NCBI GenBank assembly: GCA_946478895.1
Contig: CAMLDY010000030.1
Span: 1-26,866, forward strand
DNA length: 26,866 nucleotides
DNA from: an uncultured Gemmatimonadota bacterium
GTDB lineage: Bacteria; Gemmatimonadota; Gemmatimonadetes; Gemmatimonadales; Gemmatimonadaceae
Reading direction: 5' to 3'
The translations under genes and the position numbers were made by a program. Of this stretch, positions 7,132-15,495 are shown piece after piece; positions within the stretch are counted from its first letter, which is position 1, and each line of letters begins with the position of its first letter. The notes below the pieces were generated by a model. The model saw nothing but the letters and a program-made list of their open reading frames with translations, ran no database searches and was not told the origin of the DNA.

Positions 7132-8682
7132 ATGACGATGCGAGAGAAGCTCGAGCTGCTCGAGCGGCGGCGGGCCGAATCGGAGCTTGGCGGCGGTGAA
7201 GCCCGGCTCCAGGCGCAGCACGAAAAAGGAAAGCTGTCGGCGCGCGAACGACTCGAGCTGCTGCTCGACGAAGGTTCGTTCGTCGAGCTCGATCGATTCG
7301 TAGTACACCGCTCCACCGATTTCGGTCTCGAAACGCAGAAGTTCTATGGCGACGGGGTCATAACCGGATACGGCAAGATCGATGGCCGGCTCGTTTACGT
7401 CTTTTCTCAGGACTTTACCGTATTCGGCGGCTCGCTCTCCGAGGCGTTCGCAGAGAAGATCGTAAAGATCATGGACCTGGCGATGCGGAACGGCGCGCCA
7501 GTCATCGGACTCAACGACTCAGGCGGTGCGCGCATCCAGGAGGGCGTCGTCTCGCTCGGCGGATACGCGGAGATCTTCCTCCGCAATACACTCGCGTCTG
7601 GTGTGGTGCCGCAGATCTCGGCGATCATGGGCCCGTGCGCGGGCGGCGCGGTCTATTCGCCGGCGATCACCGATTTCACTTACATGGTGCGCGGCTCTTC
7701 CTACATGTTCGTCACCGGGCCGAACGTCGTTAAGACCGTGACCCACGAAGACGTGACGATGGAGGAGCTGGGTGGCGCCGACACCCACGCCGGGAAGTCG
7801 GGCGTCGCGCACTTCGCGGCGGATTCCGAGCCTGAATGCCTGCAGCAGATCAGGGATCTGTTCCGTTTCATTCCGTCAAACAACCTCGGCGACCCGCCGC
7901 GCGGTCCTGGTACCGACTCCCGCGACCGCCGCGACGAGTCCTTACTCGAGATCGTCCCCGACAACGCCAACAAGCCGTACGACATGCGCGAGGTAATCAG
8001 GCGCGTGATCGACGATGGCGAGTTCTACGAGGTGCAGAGCGACTACGCGATGAACATTCTCTGTGGGTTCGCGCACCTCGGAGGTTACAGCGTCGGGATC
8101 GTGGCAAACCAGCCGGCAGTGCTGGCCGGAGTACTGGACATCAACGCCTCGCTCAAGGCGGCGCGATTCATTCGCTTCTGCGACGCGTTCAACATCCCGC
8201 TGGTGACTTTCGAGGATGTGCCGGGATTCCTGCCCGGCGTCGCCCAGGAGCACGGCGGTATCATCAAGCATGGTGCGAAGCTCCTGTTCGCCTACTGCGA
8301 GGCGACGGTGCCGAAGCTGACCGTGATAACGCGCAAGGCGTATGGCGGCGCGTACGACGTCATGAGCTCCAAGCACATTCGGGGCGACTTCAACGTCGCG
8401 TGGCCGACGGCCGAAATCGCGGTGATGGGCCCGAAGGGTGCGGTCGAGATCCTGTTCCGGAAAGAAATCTCGGAGAGCAGCGACCAGGCGGCAGCGACTG
8501 ATGCAAAGATCGAGGAGTACCGGGACAAGTTCGCGCACCCCTACATCGCCGCCGGCCGCGGATACGTCGATGACATCATCGATCCACGCGATACCAGGCC
8601 GTCGTTGATCAGCGCGCTCGAGACGTTGCAGACCAAGCGCGACAAGAATCCGCCCAAGAAACACGGCAACATCCCGCTCTAG
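7132..8682 (+). CDS. pccB: Acyl-CoA (propionyl-CoA type) carboxylase, carboxyltransferase subunit
   Basis: A 516-residue carboxyltransferase beta subunit that moves CO2 from carboxybiotin to an acyl-CoA. Both crotonase-fold halves are present: the N-half with [17 protein letters not shown] (166-182) and the C-half with [23 protein letters not shown] and [17 protein letters not shown]. The residue in the second half reported to set chain-length choice in the Streptomyces enzymes is Asp409 here (GAYDVM), as in propionyl-CoA carboxylases rather than the Ile of acetyl-CoA ones; this points to methylmalonyl-CoA formation. Length is usual. ATG at 7132 is used, with ATG 7138 also possible; no strong ribosome binding site precedes either. 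First gene of a four-gene operon with accC, an RNA methyltransferase and the carrier protein. Confidence 0.92.
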   Translation: MTMREKLELLERRRAESELGGGEARLQAQHEKGKLSARERLELLLDEGSFVELDRFVVHRSTDFGLETQKFYGDGVITGYGKIDGRLVYVFSQDFTVFGGSLSEAFAEKIVKIMDLAMRNGAPVIGLNDSGGARIQEGVVSLGGYAEIFLRNTLASGVVPQISAIMGPCAGGAVYSPAITDFTYMVRGSSYMFVTGPNVVKTVTHEDVTMEELGGADTHAGKSGVAHFAADSEPECLQQIRDLFRFIPSNNLGDPPRGPGTDSRDRRDESLLEIVPDNANKPYDMREVIRRVIDDGEFYEVQSDYAMNILCGFAHLGGYSVGIVANQPAVLAGVLDINASLKAARFIRFCDAFNIPLVTFEDVPGFLPGVAQEHGGIIKHGAKLLFAYCEATVPKLTVITRKAYGGAYDVMSSKHIRGDFNVAWPTAEIAVMGPKGAVEILFRKEISESSDQAAATDAKIEEYRDKFAHPYIAAGRGYVDDIIDPRDTRPSLISALETLQTKRDKNPPKKHGNIPL

Positions 8683-8688
8683 CCGGCA

Positions 8689-10230
8689 GTGTTCAGGAAA
8701 GTTCTGATTGCAAACCGCGGCGAGATCGCCCTGCGCGTCATCCGCGCCTGCAACGAGCTTGGCGTAAAGACGGTTGCCGTGTACAGCGAGGCCGACGCGC
8801 GCGCGCCGCACGTACGTGAGGCAGACGAAGCCGTGTTGATCGGGCCGCCGCCGTCGACGGAGAGCTACTTGCGCGGCGACCGGATCATCGAGGCCGCGCG
8901 GACCACGGGCGCAGATGCCATTCATCCCGGCTATGGATTCCTGTCCGAGCGCGAGTGGTTCGCGCGCGCCGTTCGTGACGCCGGCGTTGTATGGATCGGC
9001 CCGCCCGCCGAGGCGATCGCGGCGATGGGGAGCAAGACCGCCGCGCGGACGCTGGCGGTTGCGAACAACGTTCCCGTTGTCCCGGGCACGACCGAGCCGC
9101 TCGCCGATGCCGCGGTCGCGGCGAAGGTCGCCACGAGCTTCGGCTATCCGATCCTGCTCAAGGCCGCGGCTGGGGGAGGTGGGAAGGGCATGCGAGTGGT
9201 GTCTGATCCCAAGGATCTCGCCAGCGCTTTTGGCGCAGCGCAGCGGGAGGCGAAGGCCGCCTTCGGCGACGATGCGATTTACCTCGAGAAATTCATCTCG
9301 CGGCCGCGTCACGTCGAGATTCAGGTGCTCGCCGATGCGCATGGCAACGTACTCTCACTCGGCGAGCGCGAATGCTCGGTCCAGCGCCGGCACCAGAAAA
9401 TGATCGAAGAGTCGCCCAGCGTCGCGGTGAATCCCGAATTGCGCAGGAAGATGGGCGAGACAGCGGTGCGCGCGGCGCGCGCGGCCGGTTACGTGAACGC
9501 CGGTACCTGCGAGTTTCTGCTCGACCAGAGCGGCGACTTCTATTTCCTCGAGATGAACACCCGCCTTCAGGTCGAGCACCCCGTGACCGAGCTTGTGACG
9601 GGCATCGACCTCGTGCAGTGGCAGCTGCGGATCGCGTCGGGAGAGAGGCTTCCGTTCAGTCAGGCGGAGATAGTTCCCCGCGGATGGGCGATGGAGTGCC
9701 GGATTACCAGTGAGGACGCGTCCAACAATTTTCTGCCCTCCACCGGACGCGTGGAACACCTGCATTTGCCGAGTGGTCCGGGGGTTCGCTGGGACGGCGG
9801 CATCGAGCAGGGAAGCGAGGTCAGCCTCTACTATGATCCGATGCTGGCGAAGCTGATCGTCTGGGGGGCGGATCGCGAGCAGGCCGTCACCCGCATGCGG
9901 CGTTCGCTGGTCGACCTGATCATCCAGGGCGTGGAAACATCGCGCGATTTTCACATTCGCCTGATGGACGACGAAGAATTTCGTCGCGGTGACATCGACA
10001 TCCAGTGGCTCGAGCGGCGTCTTGCGTCGATCCTGGAGCGAAAGCCGCCGGCTGACACGGTGCGGGTCGCAGCCATCGCCGCGGCGATGCTGGCGGATCG
10101 CGACCGGCGAGCTCGCTCGGTGTCGACGGGCGGGTTGCCATCGCCGGGTACGGGAGGATCAACTGGTCCCGCGACGAGCGCCGTAGATGGGTGGAAGCAG
10201 GCGGCCCGGATCGAGGGGCTCAACAACTGA
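8689..10230 (+). CDS. accC: Biotin carboxylase subunit of acyl-CoA carboxylase
   Basis: A 513-residue ATP-grasp enzyme that carboxylates biotin on the carrier protein using ATP and bicarbonate. It starts MFRKVLIANRGEIALRVIRA as expected, has the glycine-rich lid AGGGGKGMRV (161-170), the ERECSVQRRHQKMIEESPS block (227-244) and the catalytic EMNTRLQVEHPVTE (288-301, Glu296 and Arg292). The tail beyond about 450 is 60 residues longer than E. coli AccC and contains a Gly/Ser/Pro linker before a final WKQAARIEGL helix; there is no attached biotinyl domain, which is instead the separate gene two places downstream. It starts with GTG six bases after the pccB stop and its TGA overlaps the next ATG. 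Confidence 0.93.
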   Translation: MFRKVLIANRGEIALRVIRACNELGVKTVAVYSEADARAPHVREADEAVLIGPPPSTESYLRGDRIIEAARTTGADAIHPGYGFLSEREWFARAVRDAGVVWIGPPAEAIAAMGSKTAARTLAVANNVPVVPGTTEPLADAAVAAKVATSFGYPILLKAAAGGGGKGMRVVSDPKDLASAFGAAQREAKAAFGDDAIYLEKFISRPRHVEIQVLADAHGNVLSLGERECSVQRRHQKMIEESPSVAVNPELRRKMGETAVRAARAAGYVNAGTCEFLLDQSGDFYFLEMNTRLQVEHPVTELVTGIDLVQWQLRIASGERLPFSQAEIVPRGWAMECRITSEDASNNFLPSTGRVEHLHLPSGPGVRWDGGIEQGSEVSLYYDPMLAKLIVWGADREQAVTRMRRSLVDLIIQGVETSRDFHIRLMDDEEFRRGDIDIQWLERRLASILERKPPADTVRVAAIAAAMLADRDRRARSVSTGGLPSPGTGGSTGPATSAVDGWKQAARIEGLNN

Positions 10231-11468
10231 TGGCGGTCGTCAGCTTATCCATCGACTCGATCGCTGTTGGCGGCGACGGTGTCGGCCGCAGCGCGGGCCT
10301 GGTGGTTTTCGTTCCGCGCACCGCTCCAGGCGATGTCGTCACGGCGCAGATCGCGAGCAAGGGTCAATTCGCGCGCGGCAAGCTCGCCGACGTCGTCAGT
10401 CCCGCCGCGGTGCGCATCGAGCCGCCGTGCCCGCACTACACCCGCGACAAATGTGGCGGCTGCCAGCTGCAGCACATGACCTACGATTCACAGCTTATCG
10501 CCAAGCAGCTGATCATCCGCGATTCCATCCAGCGAATCGGAAAGCGAATCGTGGACGCCCCACTCGTCGAGCGGAGCCCGAAGGACTGGCGCTATCGGAC
10601 CAAGCTGACCCTGGCGATGCGCCGGCGCGGAGCGCGCTGGATAGCGGGTCTGCATCCCTACGACGATCCCGCGCGCGTTTTTGCTCTCGCCGACTGTCCG
10701 ATCACCGATCGTCGCGTCGTCGCGGCGTGGCGCGAGATCATGGACGCCGATGCATTTTTCCCGGACGCCAGGGAGCTTCGTGGCAGCGTCCGGATCACGA
10801 GCGGGGGTCCGACCTTCGTGATGATCGGCGGCGCGAAGTGGAGCGCGAGCAAAGAATTTGTTGCTGCCGTGCCATCGATATCGGCACTCTGGTGGCAGCC
10901 GGCGGGTGAAATGCCGCGCCGGTTGCTCTTCGACAGGCGTGACGATCGCTCGCCAAGTGCCTCGTTCGCGCAGGTGAACGCGGAGATGGCGGAGGTGATG
11001 CGCCGATATCTCCTGGAGCGCGTGACGTCGTATGAGCCGCGAACGGTTGTCGATGCCTATGCAGGCGCCGGGCACACCGCGATCGCGCTGAGCGAGCAGG
11101 GGATCCGCGTCACTGCGATCGAGCTCGATTCGGATGCGTCGGCGTGGTCCGCTGCGCGGATCGGCGTCGAGTCTCGCGCGATTGCCGCGCGCGTCGAAGA
11201 TGCGCTCCCCGGCGTCCTGCCCGCCGATGTAGTGCTGCTCAATCCGCCGCGCGCCGGCGTCGACAAGCGCGTTACTGAAACGCTCGAGGCGGAGGCTGCA
11301 CACCTGCGCGCGATCGTCTATGTGAGCTGCAACCCCGCCACTCTGGCGAGAGATCTGGCGCGACTCCCGAGCTACAGGATCGAATCACTCCGCGGGTTCG
11401 ACATGTTCCCGCAGACGGCGCACGTCGAGACCGTCTGCGAGCTGCGGCCCGACATCGCCGCCGCATGA
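10230..11468 (+). CDS. 23S rRNA/tRNA (uracil-5-)-methyltransferase, RumA/RlmD/TrmA family
   Basis: A 412-residue SAM-dependent RNA m5U methyltransferase. It has an N-terminal TRAM RNA-binding domain (about 1-60, with SIAVGGDGVGR), a 4Fe-4S site with Cys67, Cys75, Cys78 (CGGC) and Cys156 (ALADCP), the SAM motif VVDAYAGAGHTAIAL, the base-recognition LLNPPRAGVDK, and catalytic Cys367 in YVSCNPATLARDL. The target could be 23S U747/U1939-like sites or tRNA; sequence alone does not decide, so no symbol is given. The ATG at 10230 overlaps the accC stop (TGATG) and GAGGGG lies upstream; a 13-codon longer frame inside accC is less likely. Its own stop overlaps the carrier-protein start (ATGA), so it is translationally linked on both sides. 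Confidence 0.9.
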   Translation: MAVVSLSIDSIAVGGDGVGRSAGLVVFVPRTAPGDVVTAQIASKGQFARGKLADVVSPAAVRIEPPCPHYTRDKCGGCQLQHMTYDSQLIAKQLIIRDSIQRIGKRIVDAPLVERSPKDWRYRTKLTLAMRRRGARWIAGLHPYDDPARVFALADCPITDRRVVAAWREIMDADAFFPDARELRGSVRITSGGPTFVMIGGAKWSASKEFVAAVPSISALWWQPAGEMPRRLLFDRRDDRSPSASFAQVNAEMAEVMRRYLLERVTSYEPRTVVDAYAGAGHTAIALSEQGIRVTAIELDSDASAWSAARIGVESRAIAARVEDALPGVLPADVVLLNPPRAGVDKRVTETLEAEAAHLRAIVYVSCNPATLARDLARLPSYRIESLRGFDMFPQTAHVETVCELRPDIAAA

Positions 11469-11968
11469 AGTACATCGTCGAGCTCGATGCCGAGCGGCAC
11501 TCGGTGGCAATGGATGGCGCGGCTGTCCAGTTCGAGGCTGACGCGGCCGTGCATGCCGAGCTGGCTGAGGTCGAGGGTAGCCCGGTACGGACGGTCAAGC
11601 TCGGAAGTCACGTTTATCGGGTGGTTGTCCGCAAGCAGCCGGGCAAGGGCCGATACACCTTGTGGGTAGACGGGCATCGCTTCGAGGCGGAGGCGCTGGA
11701 CGAGCGGACCCGCGCGATTCGAGACATCTCCGCCGCCAACGCAGCGCCGGCGGGGCCGGCCCCGATTCTGGCGCCGATGCCCGGCCTCATCATCAGGATC
11801 AACGTCAGTCCCGGCGATCGTGTCGAGGCCGGCGACGGCGTGGTGGTGATGGAAGCGATGAAAATGGAGAATGAGCTGCGGGCGACGAGCTCAGGCACGG
11901 TCAAAGCCGTCAAAGTGTCCCCGGGAACCGCGGTCGAGCGAGGTGCCTTGCTCGTGGAAATGGAGTAG
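11465..11968 (+). CDS. Biotin carboxyl carrier protein of acyl-CoA carboxylase
   Basis: A 167-residue biotinyl protein. The C-terminal 70 residues form the biotinyl/lipoyl hammerhead fold with the biotin attachment site EAMKMENEL, target Lys133. A PAGPAPILAPMPG linker stands before it, and the N-terminal 80 residues (with a YRVVVRKQPG and YTLWVDGHRFEAE beta pattern) resemble the BT-like part found near the biotinyl domain in propionyl/methylcrotonyl-CoA carboxylase alpha chains. This suggests a split version of a PccA-type chain. The ATG overlaps the methyltransferase stop. It completes the carboxylase set with pccB and accC. Last gene of the operon; the rplM promoter follows. Confidence 0.9.
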   Translation: MKYIVELDAERHSVAMDGAAVQFEADAAVHAELAEVEGSPVRTVKLGSHVYRVVVRKQPGKGRYTLWVDGHRFEAEALDERTRAIRDISAANAAPAGPAPILAPMPGLIIRINVSPGDRVEAGDGVVVMEAMKMENELRATSSGTVKAVKVSPGTAVERGALLVEME

Positions 11969-11989
11969 GCTGCGCCGGAGCGCCCGCGG

Positions 11990-12018
11990 TTGACATGACT
12001 GCTCGTGCCGGATACCTT
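11990..12018 (+). promoter_or_regulatory. Promoter of the rplM-rpsI-rpsB operon
   Basis: A perfect TTGACA (11990-11995) is followed after exactly 17 bases by TACCTT (12013-12018). The -10 matches consensus at only three positions, but the -35 and spacing are ideal. The predicted transcript start is near 12025, leaving a leader of about 85 bases before rplM. That leader has no Shine-Dalgarno close to the ATG and holds a possible weak hairpin around CCCT...AGGG (about 12060-12077). Confidence 0.65.
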
Positions 12019-12110
12019 AAAAGGCTGTCGCAAAACCACTTAGTCGCAATTAACCGCTTGGACCCTACTCGAACGAAAGGGGGCCGGCACTTTCATACGT
12101 TCTGCTTCAC

Positions 12111-12560
12111 ATGAAGACATACTCCGCGACCCCGCGGGATATCGAGCACCAATGGTATATCGTCGACGCTGAGGGCATGGTCCTCGGCCGTCTGGCGACC
12201 GAGGTCGCCAGGATCATCCGTGGCAAGCACAAGCCGATGTACACGCCCCACATGGACACGGGCGACAACGTCATCGTGATCAATGCAGCGAAGGTTCGCG
12301 TCACGGGCCGAAAAGCAGAGCAGAAGCGGTACTTCAGACACACCGGCTACATGGGTCACGAGCGCTTCATGCCGTTCGAGACCATGCTGGAGAAGCACCC
12401 CGAGCGCGTGATCGAGAAGGCCGTCTACGGCATGCTGCCCAAGACCGCCCTCGGCCGTCAGAAGCTCCGCAACAAGCTCCGCGTCTTTGCCGACGCAAAG
12501 CACACCCATGCCGCGCAGCAGCCGAAAGTGCTCGACCTCAACAAGAAGAGTGAGAAGTAA
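12111..12560 (+). CDS. rplM: 50S ribosomal protein L13
   Basis: A 149-residue L13, an early-assembly protein of the large subunit. Recognised by WYIVDAEGMVLGRLATEVAR, the VIVINAAKVRVTGRK block, RHTGYMGHERFMPFE and the AVYGMLPKTALGRQ segment near the end, all in the family order and at the usual length. It begins MKTYSATPRDIEHQW. No ribosome binding site is visible near the ATG. The stop overlaps the rpsI start (TAATG), the usual rplM-rpsI coupling. Transcribed from the promoter at 11990. Confidence 0.97.
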   Translation: MKTYSATPRDIEHQWYIVDAEGMVLGRLATEVARIIRGKHKPMYTPHMDTGDNVIVINAAKVRVTGRKAEQKRYFRHTGYMGHERFMPFETMLEKHPERVIEKAVYGMLPKTALGRQKLRNKLRVFADAKHTHAAQQPKVLDLNKKSEK

Positions 12561-12952
12561 TGGCGTCTGACAACACCCATACGATCGGCCGGCGCAAGGA
12601 AGCCGTCTGCCGTCTCTACATCAAGCCGGGCTCGGGCAAGTGGTCGGTCAACGGCCGCACCCTCGGAGATTATTTCCCGCGTCCCGCGCACGTCTCGGCG
12701 ATCCAGCAGCCGTTCACCATCACGGACACGCTTGGCCGCTATGATGTAAAAGCGAAGGTCGAAGGCGGTGGGCTCACCGGACAGGCAGGCGCGCTGCGTC
12801 TTGCCGTTGCCCGCGCCCTCGTCAAGATCGATGAAGCGCACCGTCGGAAGCTGCGCGATCTGCAGCTCCTGACCCGCGATGCACGCGCTGTCGAGCGCAA
12901 GAAGCCCGGCCGTCCGAAGGCAAGAAAGAAATTCCAGTTCTCGAAGCGTTAA
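12560..12952 (+). CDS. rpsI: 30S ribosomal protein S9
   Basis: A 130-residue S9, whose C-terminal tail reaches the P-site tRNA. Key features are the early [19 protein letters not shown], the [19 protein letters not shown] core and the universal C-terminus [14 protein letters not shown] ending in Lys-Arg. The start shares one base with the rplM stop. The next gene, rpsB, follows after 19 bases. Confidence 0.97.
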   Translation: MASDNTHTIGRRKEAVCRLYIKPGSGKWSVNGRTLGDYFPRPAHVSAIQQPFTITDTLGRYDVKAKVEGGGLTGQAGALRLAVARALVKIDEAHRRKLRDLQLLTRDARAVERKKPGRPKARKKFQFSKR

Positions 12953-12971
12953 CCGAAGGAATCACTACTTA

Positions 12972-13865
12972 ATGGCTCAGCCAAACCTGGAGCAGCTACT
13001 CGAAGCCGGTGTCCACTTCGGACACCAGACCCGCCGCTGGAACCCGAAGATGCGTCGTTTCATCTTCGCCGAGCGCAACGGCATTCACATCATCGACCTG
13101 CAGAAGACGCTGCGTCAGCTGGAGCTGGCTCAGAAGCTCGCCCGCGAAGTCATCCTTCGTGGCGACAACGTCCTCTTCGTCTGCACCAAGCGCCAGCTCG
13201 TCAATATCGTGAAGAGCGAGGCCGAGCGTTGCGGAGCGATGTACGTGACCGAGAGATGGCTGGGTGGACTGCTGACCAACTTCCAGACGGTGAAGAAGCA
13301 GGTTCGCCGCCTGAAGGAGCTGGAAGCTGGGTCCGAGGCCGGCGGTGATTTCGAGAACTACACCAAGAAAGAGCAGCTGATGATGTCACGTCAGCGCGAC
13401 AAGCTTTCAAAGAACCTTGCTGGTATCAAGAACCTTACGAGACTGCCCGGACTCATGTTCGTGATCGACTCCAAGAAGGAGCGCATCGCGGTCAACGAGG
13501 CCAACAAGCTGAACATCCCGATCATCGCGCTGGTCGACACCAACGCCGATCCCGATCTGATCACCGTTCCGATCGCCGGCAACGATGACGCGATCCGCTC
13601 CGTCGAGCTGATGACCAAGGCGATTGCCGATGCGATCGTCGAGGCTCGGAGAGAGGCACCGGTACGCGAGGAAGTCGAGGAGGCCGAATCGTACACCTAC
13701 AGCTCCGATCGCGGCGCGGAGCCCGAGGGCGAGGGCGACAAGAAGAGAAAGAGACGGCCACGCAGGCGACGGGCGAAGCCCGAAGCGATTGCCGCGCGGC
13801 TCAAGACAGGCGGCGACGAAGGTGGCGGAGCAGAGGAAGCCACCGAGACCGAGCAGGAAGGTTAA
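12972..13865 (+). CDS. rpsB: 30S ribosomal protein S2 with an extended charged tail
   Basis: A 297-residue S2. The core starts [20 protein letters not shown] and contains [39 protein letters not shown] and the [24 protein letters not shown] region. The core ends near residue 232, where E. coli S2 also ends; the last 60-odd residues are an added low-complexity tail with a Lys/Arg-rich patch ([14 protein letters not shown]) followed by Gly/Glu-rich sequence. The start at 12972 fits the family and has AAGGA upstream; the longer open frame into rpsI is not used. A hairpin terminator follows directly. Confidence 0.96.
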   Translation: MAQPNLEQLLEAGVHFGHQTRRWNPKMRRFIFAERNGIHIIDLQKTLRQLELAQKLAREVILRGDNVLFVCTKRQLVNIVKSEAERCGAMYVTERWLGGLLTNFQTVKKQVRRLKELEAGSEAGGDFENYTKKEQLMMSRQRDKLSKNLAGIKNLTRLPGLMFVIDSKKERIAVNEANKLNIPIIALVDTNADPDLITVPIAGNDDAIRSVELMTKAIADAIVEARREAPVREEVEEAESYTYSSDRGAEPEGEGDKKRKRRPRRRRAKPEAIAARLKTGGDEGGGAEEATETEQEG

Positions 13866-13870
13866 CTTTC

Positions 13871-13899
13871 ACGCCGCCGGAGAACTCCGGCGGCGTTTT
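13871..13899 (+). terminator. Rho-independent terminator (possible attenuator) between rpsB and tsf
   Basis: ACGCCGCCGGAG (13871-13882) is followed by AA and then its exact inverse CTCCGGCGGCGT (13885-13896), and the run of T ends at 13899. A 12-bp GC-rich stem with four T is a good intrinsic terminator. It stands five bases after the rpsB stop and 15 before tsf, so it may end most transcripts from the rplM promoter and leave partial read-through into tsf. Confidence 0.78.
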
Positions 13900-13914
13900 A
13901 ACGAGATACGATAT

Positions 13915-14526
13915 ATGACAATGACCAAAGAGAAGTTCACCGCGAAGGATGTCCAGTCACTGCGCCAGAAGACCGGCGCGGGGATGATGGAATGCAAGAA
14001 GGCGCTCGAGGAAACCAATGGCGACATGGACAAGGCCGTCGAGTACCTTCGCGCCAAAGGAATCGCCAAGGCGGAGAAGCGCGTCGGCAAGCAGACCAGC
14101 GAGGGCGTGATCGGCAGCTACATCCACCACAACGCGAAGGTCGGCGTGATGGTGGAAGTGAACTGCGAGACGGACTTCGTCGCGCGCACCGACGACTTCA
14201 AGCAGCTGGTGAAGTACATCGCCGAGCACATCGCGGCCGCGGCTCCGGTTGCGGTCGACAAGGATCAGGTTCCGGCCGACAAGGTCGAGAAGGAGAAGCG
14301 CATCTTCGTCGAGCAGGTCAGGGAGAGCGGCAAGCCCGATCACCTGATCGAGAAGATCGTCGCCGGCAAGATCGAGGCGTACTACAAGGATGTCGCGCTG
14401 GTCCACCAGGCCTGGATCCGGGAGCCGAAGAAGACGATCGGCGATCTGATCAAGGAAGCGTCGGCGAAGGTTGGAGAGAACATCCAGGTGAGAAGGTTCG
14501 TCAGGTTCCAGATGGGGGAAGAGTAG
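13915..14526 (+). CDS. tsf: Elongation factor Ts
   Basis: A 203-residue EF-Ts, the nucleotide exchange factor for EF-Tu. The N-terminal UBA-like domain contains VQSLRQKTGAGMMECKKALE and KAVEYLRAKGIAKAEKR; the core has the invariant NCETDFVARTDDFK and ends in IGDLIKEASAKVGENIQVRRF. It is of the short form (about 200 residues, as in Thermus) with one core subdomain, against about 280 in E. coli. ATG at 13915 is used; ATG at 13921 is also possible, and the ribosome binding site is weak. The gene lies between a terminator hairpin and a palindromic repeat. Confidence 0.96.
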   Translation: MTMTKEKFTAKDVQSLRQKTGAGMMECKKALEETNGDMDKAVEYLRAKGIAKAEKRVGKQTSEGVIGSYIHHNAKVGVMVEVNCETDFVARTDDFKQLVKYIAEHIAAAAPVAVDKDQVPADKVEKEKRIFVEQVRESGKPDHLIEKIVAGKIEAYYKDVALVHQAWIREPKKTIGDLIKEASAKVGENIQVRRFVRFQMGEE

Positions 14527-14557
14527 AACCAGGCAACTCGAGCCACTCCGGCTTGCC

Positions 14558-14751
14558 AACTGCAAACGAACGGGTGCCAGACGTCAGAGAGCGCAGATGT
14601 CAGTTATCCGTTCACGACGTCGGGACGTCACCAGAACGATTGACGCTACAAGCAGCTGCATGTGCCGTAAGTCGAGTAGTGACATCCCGACGTCGTTAAC
14701 TAACAGCGCGCAACTACGCTACTGACGTCTGGCACCCGTTCAGTTGCAGTT
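14558..14751. repeat. Intergenic palindromic repeat element, copy 2 (194 bp)
   Basis: The left end begins AACTGCAAACGAACGGGTGC (14558-14577) and the right end is its inverse, ending at 14751; the outer 30 positions of the arms match at 28. Inside, CACGACGTCGGGACGTC (14614-14629) is inverted as GACATCCCGACGTCGT (about 14680-14695) with one change. Ends, inner module, spacing (59 bases from end to inner module, 60 in copy 1) and total length agree with the element at 241-433, while the centre differs. Copy 1 has GCGAGA in both arms where this copy has GCCAGA in both. It fills most of the 255-bp gap between tsf and pyrH. Confidence 0.85.
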
Positions 14752-14781
14752 TATTTCCTAGACCGTTCACCCAACTCCGAC

Positions 14782-15495
14782 TTGCCCGACCTCAAGTACA
14801 ACCGCGTCCTCCTCAAAATTTCCGGCGAAGCCCTCGCCGGGAAAAAGGCCACCGGTTTCGACTTCGAGATTCTGAAACGGCTCGCCACCGAGATCAGTGA
14901 CATCGCCAAGATGGGCGCGAGCGTGGGGCTGGTGATCGGGGGCGGCAACATCGTCCGCGGGGTGCAGCTGTCGAAGATGGGAATGGAACGCGCCGGCGCC
15001 GACTACATGGGGATGCTCGGCACCGTCATCAACGCGCTCGCGCTGCAGGATGTGCTCGAGAAGGCGGAGCTCGAGACGCGCGTCATGACTGCGATCGCGA
15101 TGGAATCGATCGCCGAGCCGTTCATCAGACGCCGCGCGATGCGGCACTTCGAAAAAGGACGCGTCGTCATCTTCGCCGCCGGGACCGGCAACCCCTATTT
15201 TTCCACCGATACAGCGGCCGCGCTGCGAGCGATCCAGATCCACGCCGACGTCATCATCAAGGCGACGAGCGTCGACGGCGTTTACAGCGCCGACCCCAAG
15301 CGCGATCCGGATGCGACGCGCTTTACCGAGATCAGCTACCGCGATGTCATGGTCAACGAGCTAGGTGTGATGGACCAGACGGCCATCACTCTCTGCAAGG
15401 AGAACAAGCTCCCGATCATCGTACTCAACATTCACCGTCACGGAGAGGTTGCGAAGGCGCTGCTGGGCGAGCGCGTCGGAACGATCGTACAATGA
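14782..15495 (+). CDS. pyrH: UMP kinase
   Basis: A 237-residue bacterial UMP kinase (amino-acid-kinase fold) that makes UDP for RNA, DNA and cell-wall precursors. It has YNRVLLKISGEALAG at the start, the phosphate-binding GGGNIVRGV (53-61), FAAGTGNPYFSTDTAAALRA (131-150) and the KATSVDGVYSADPK segment (160-173). The only usable start near the conserved N-terminus is a TTG at 14782 with no clear ribosome binding site; the palindromic element ends 30 bases upstream. Its stop overlaps frr (ATGA). Confidence 0.95.
   Translation: MPDLKYNRVLLKISGEALAGKKATGFDFEILKRLATEISDIAKMGASVGLVIGGGNIVRGVQLSKMGMERAGADYMGMLGTVINALALQDVLEKAELETRVMTAIAMESIAEPFIRRRAMRHFEKGRVVIFAAGTGNPYFSTDTAAALRAIQIHADVIIKATSVDGVYSADPKRDPDATRFTEISYRDVMVNELGVMDQTAITLCKENKLPIIVLNIHRHGEVAKALLGERVGTIVQ

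Noticed and set aside
7942..9342. Minus-strand open frame of 466 codons opposite pccB/accC
   Set aside because: It crosses the junction of two well-recognised plus-strand genes and has no domain of its own.
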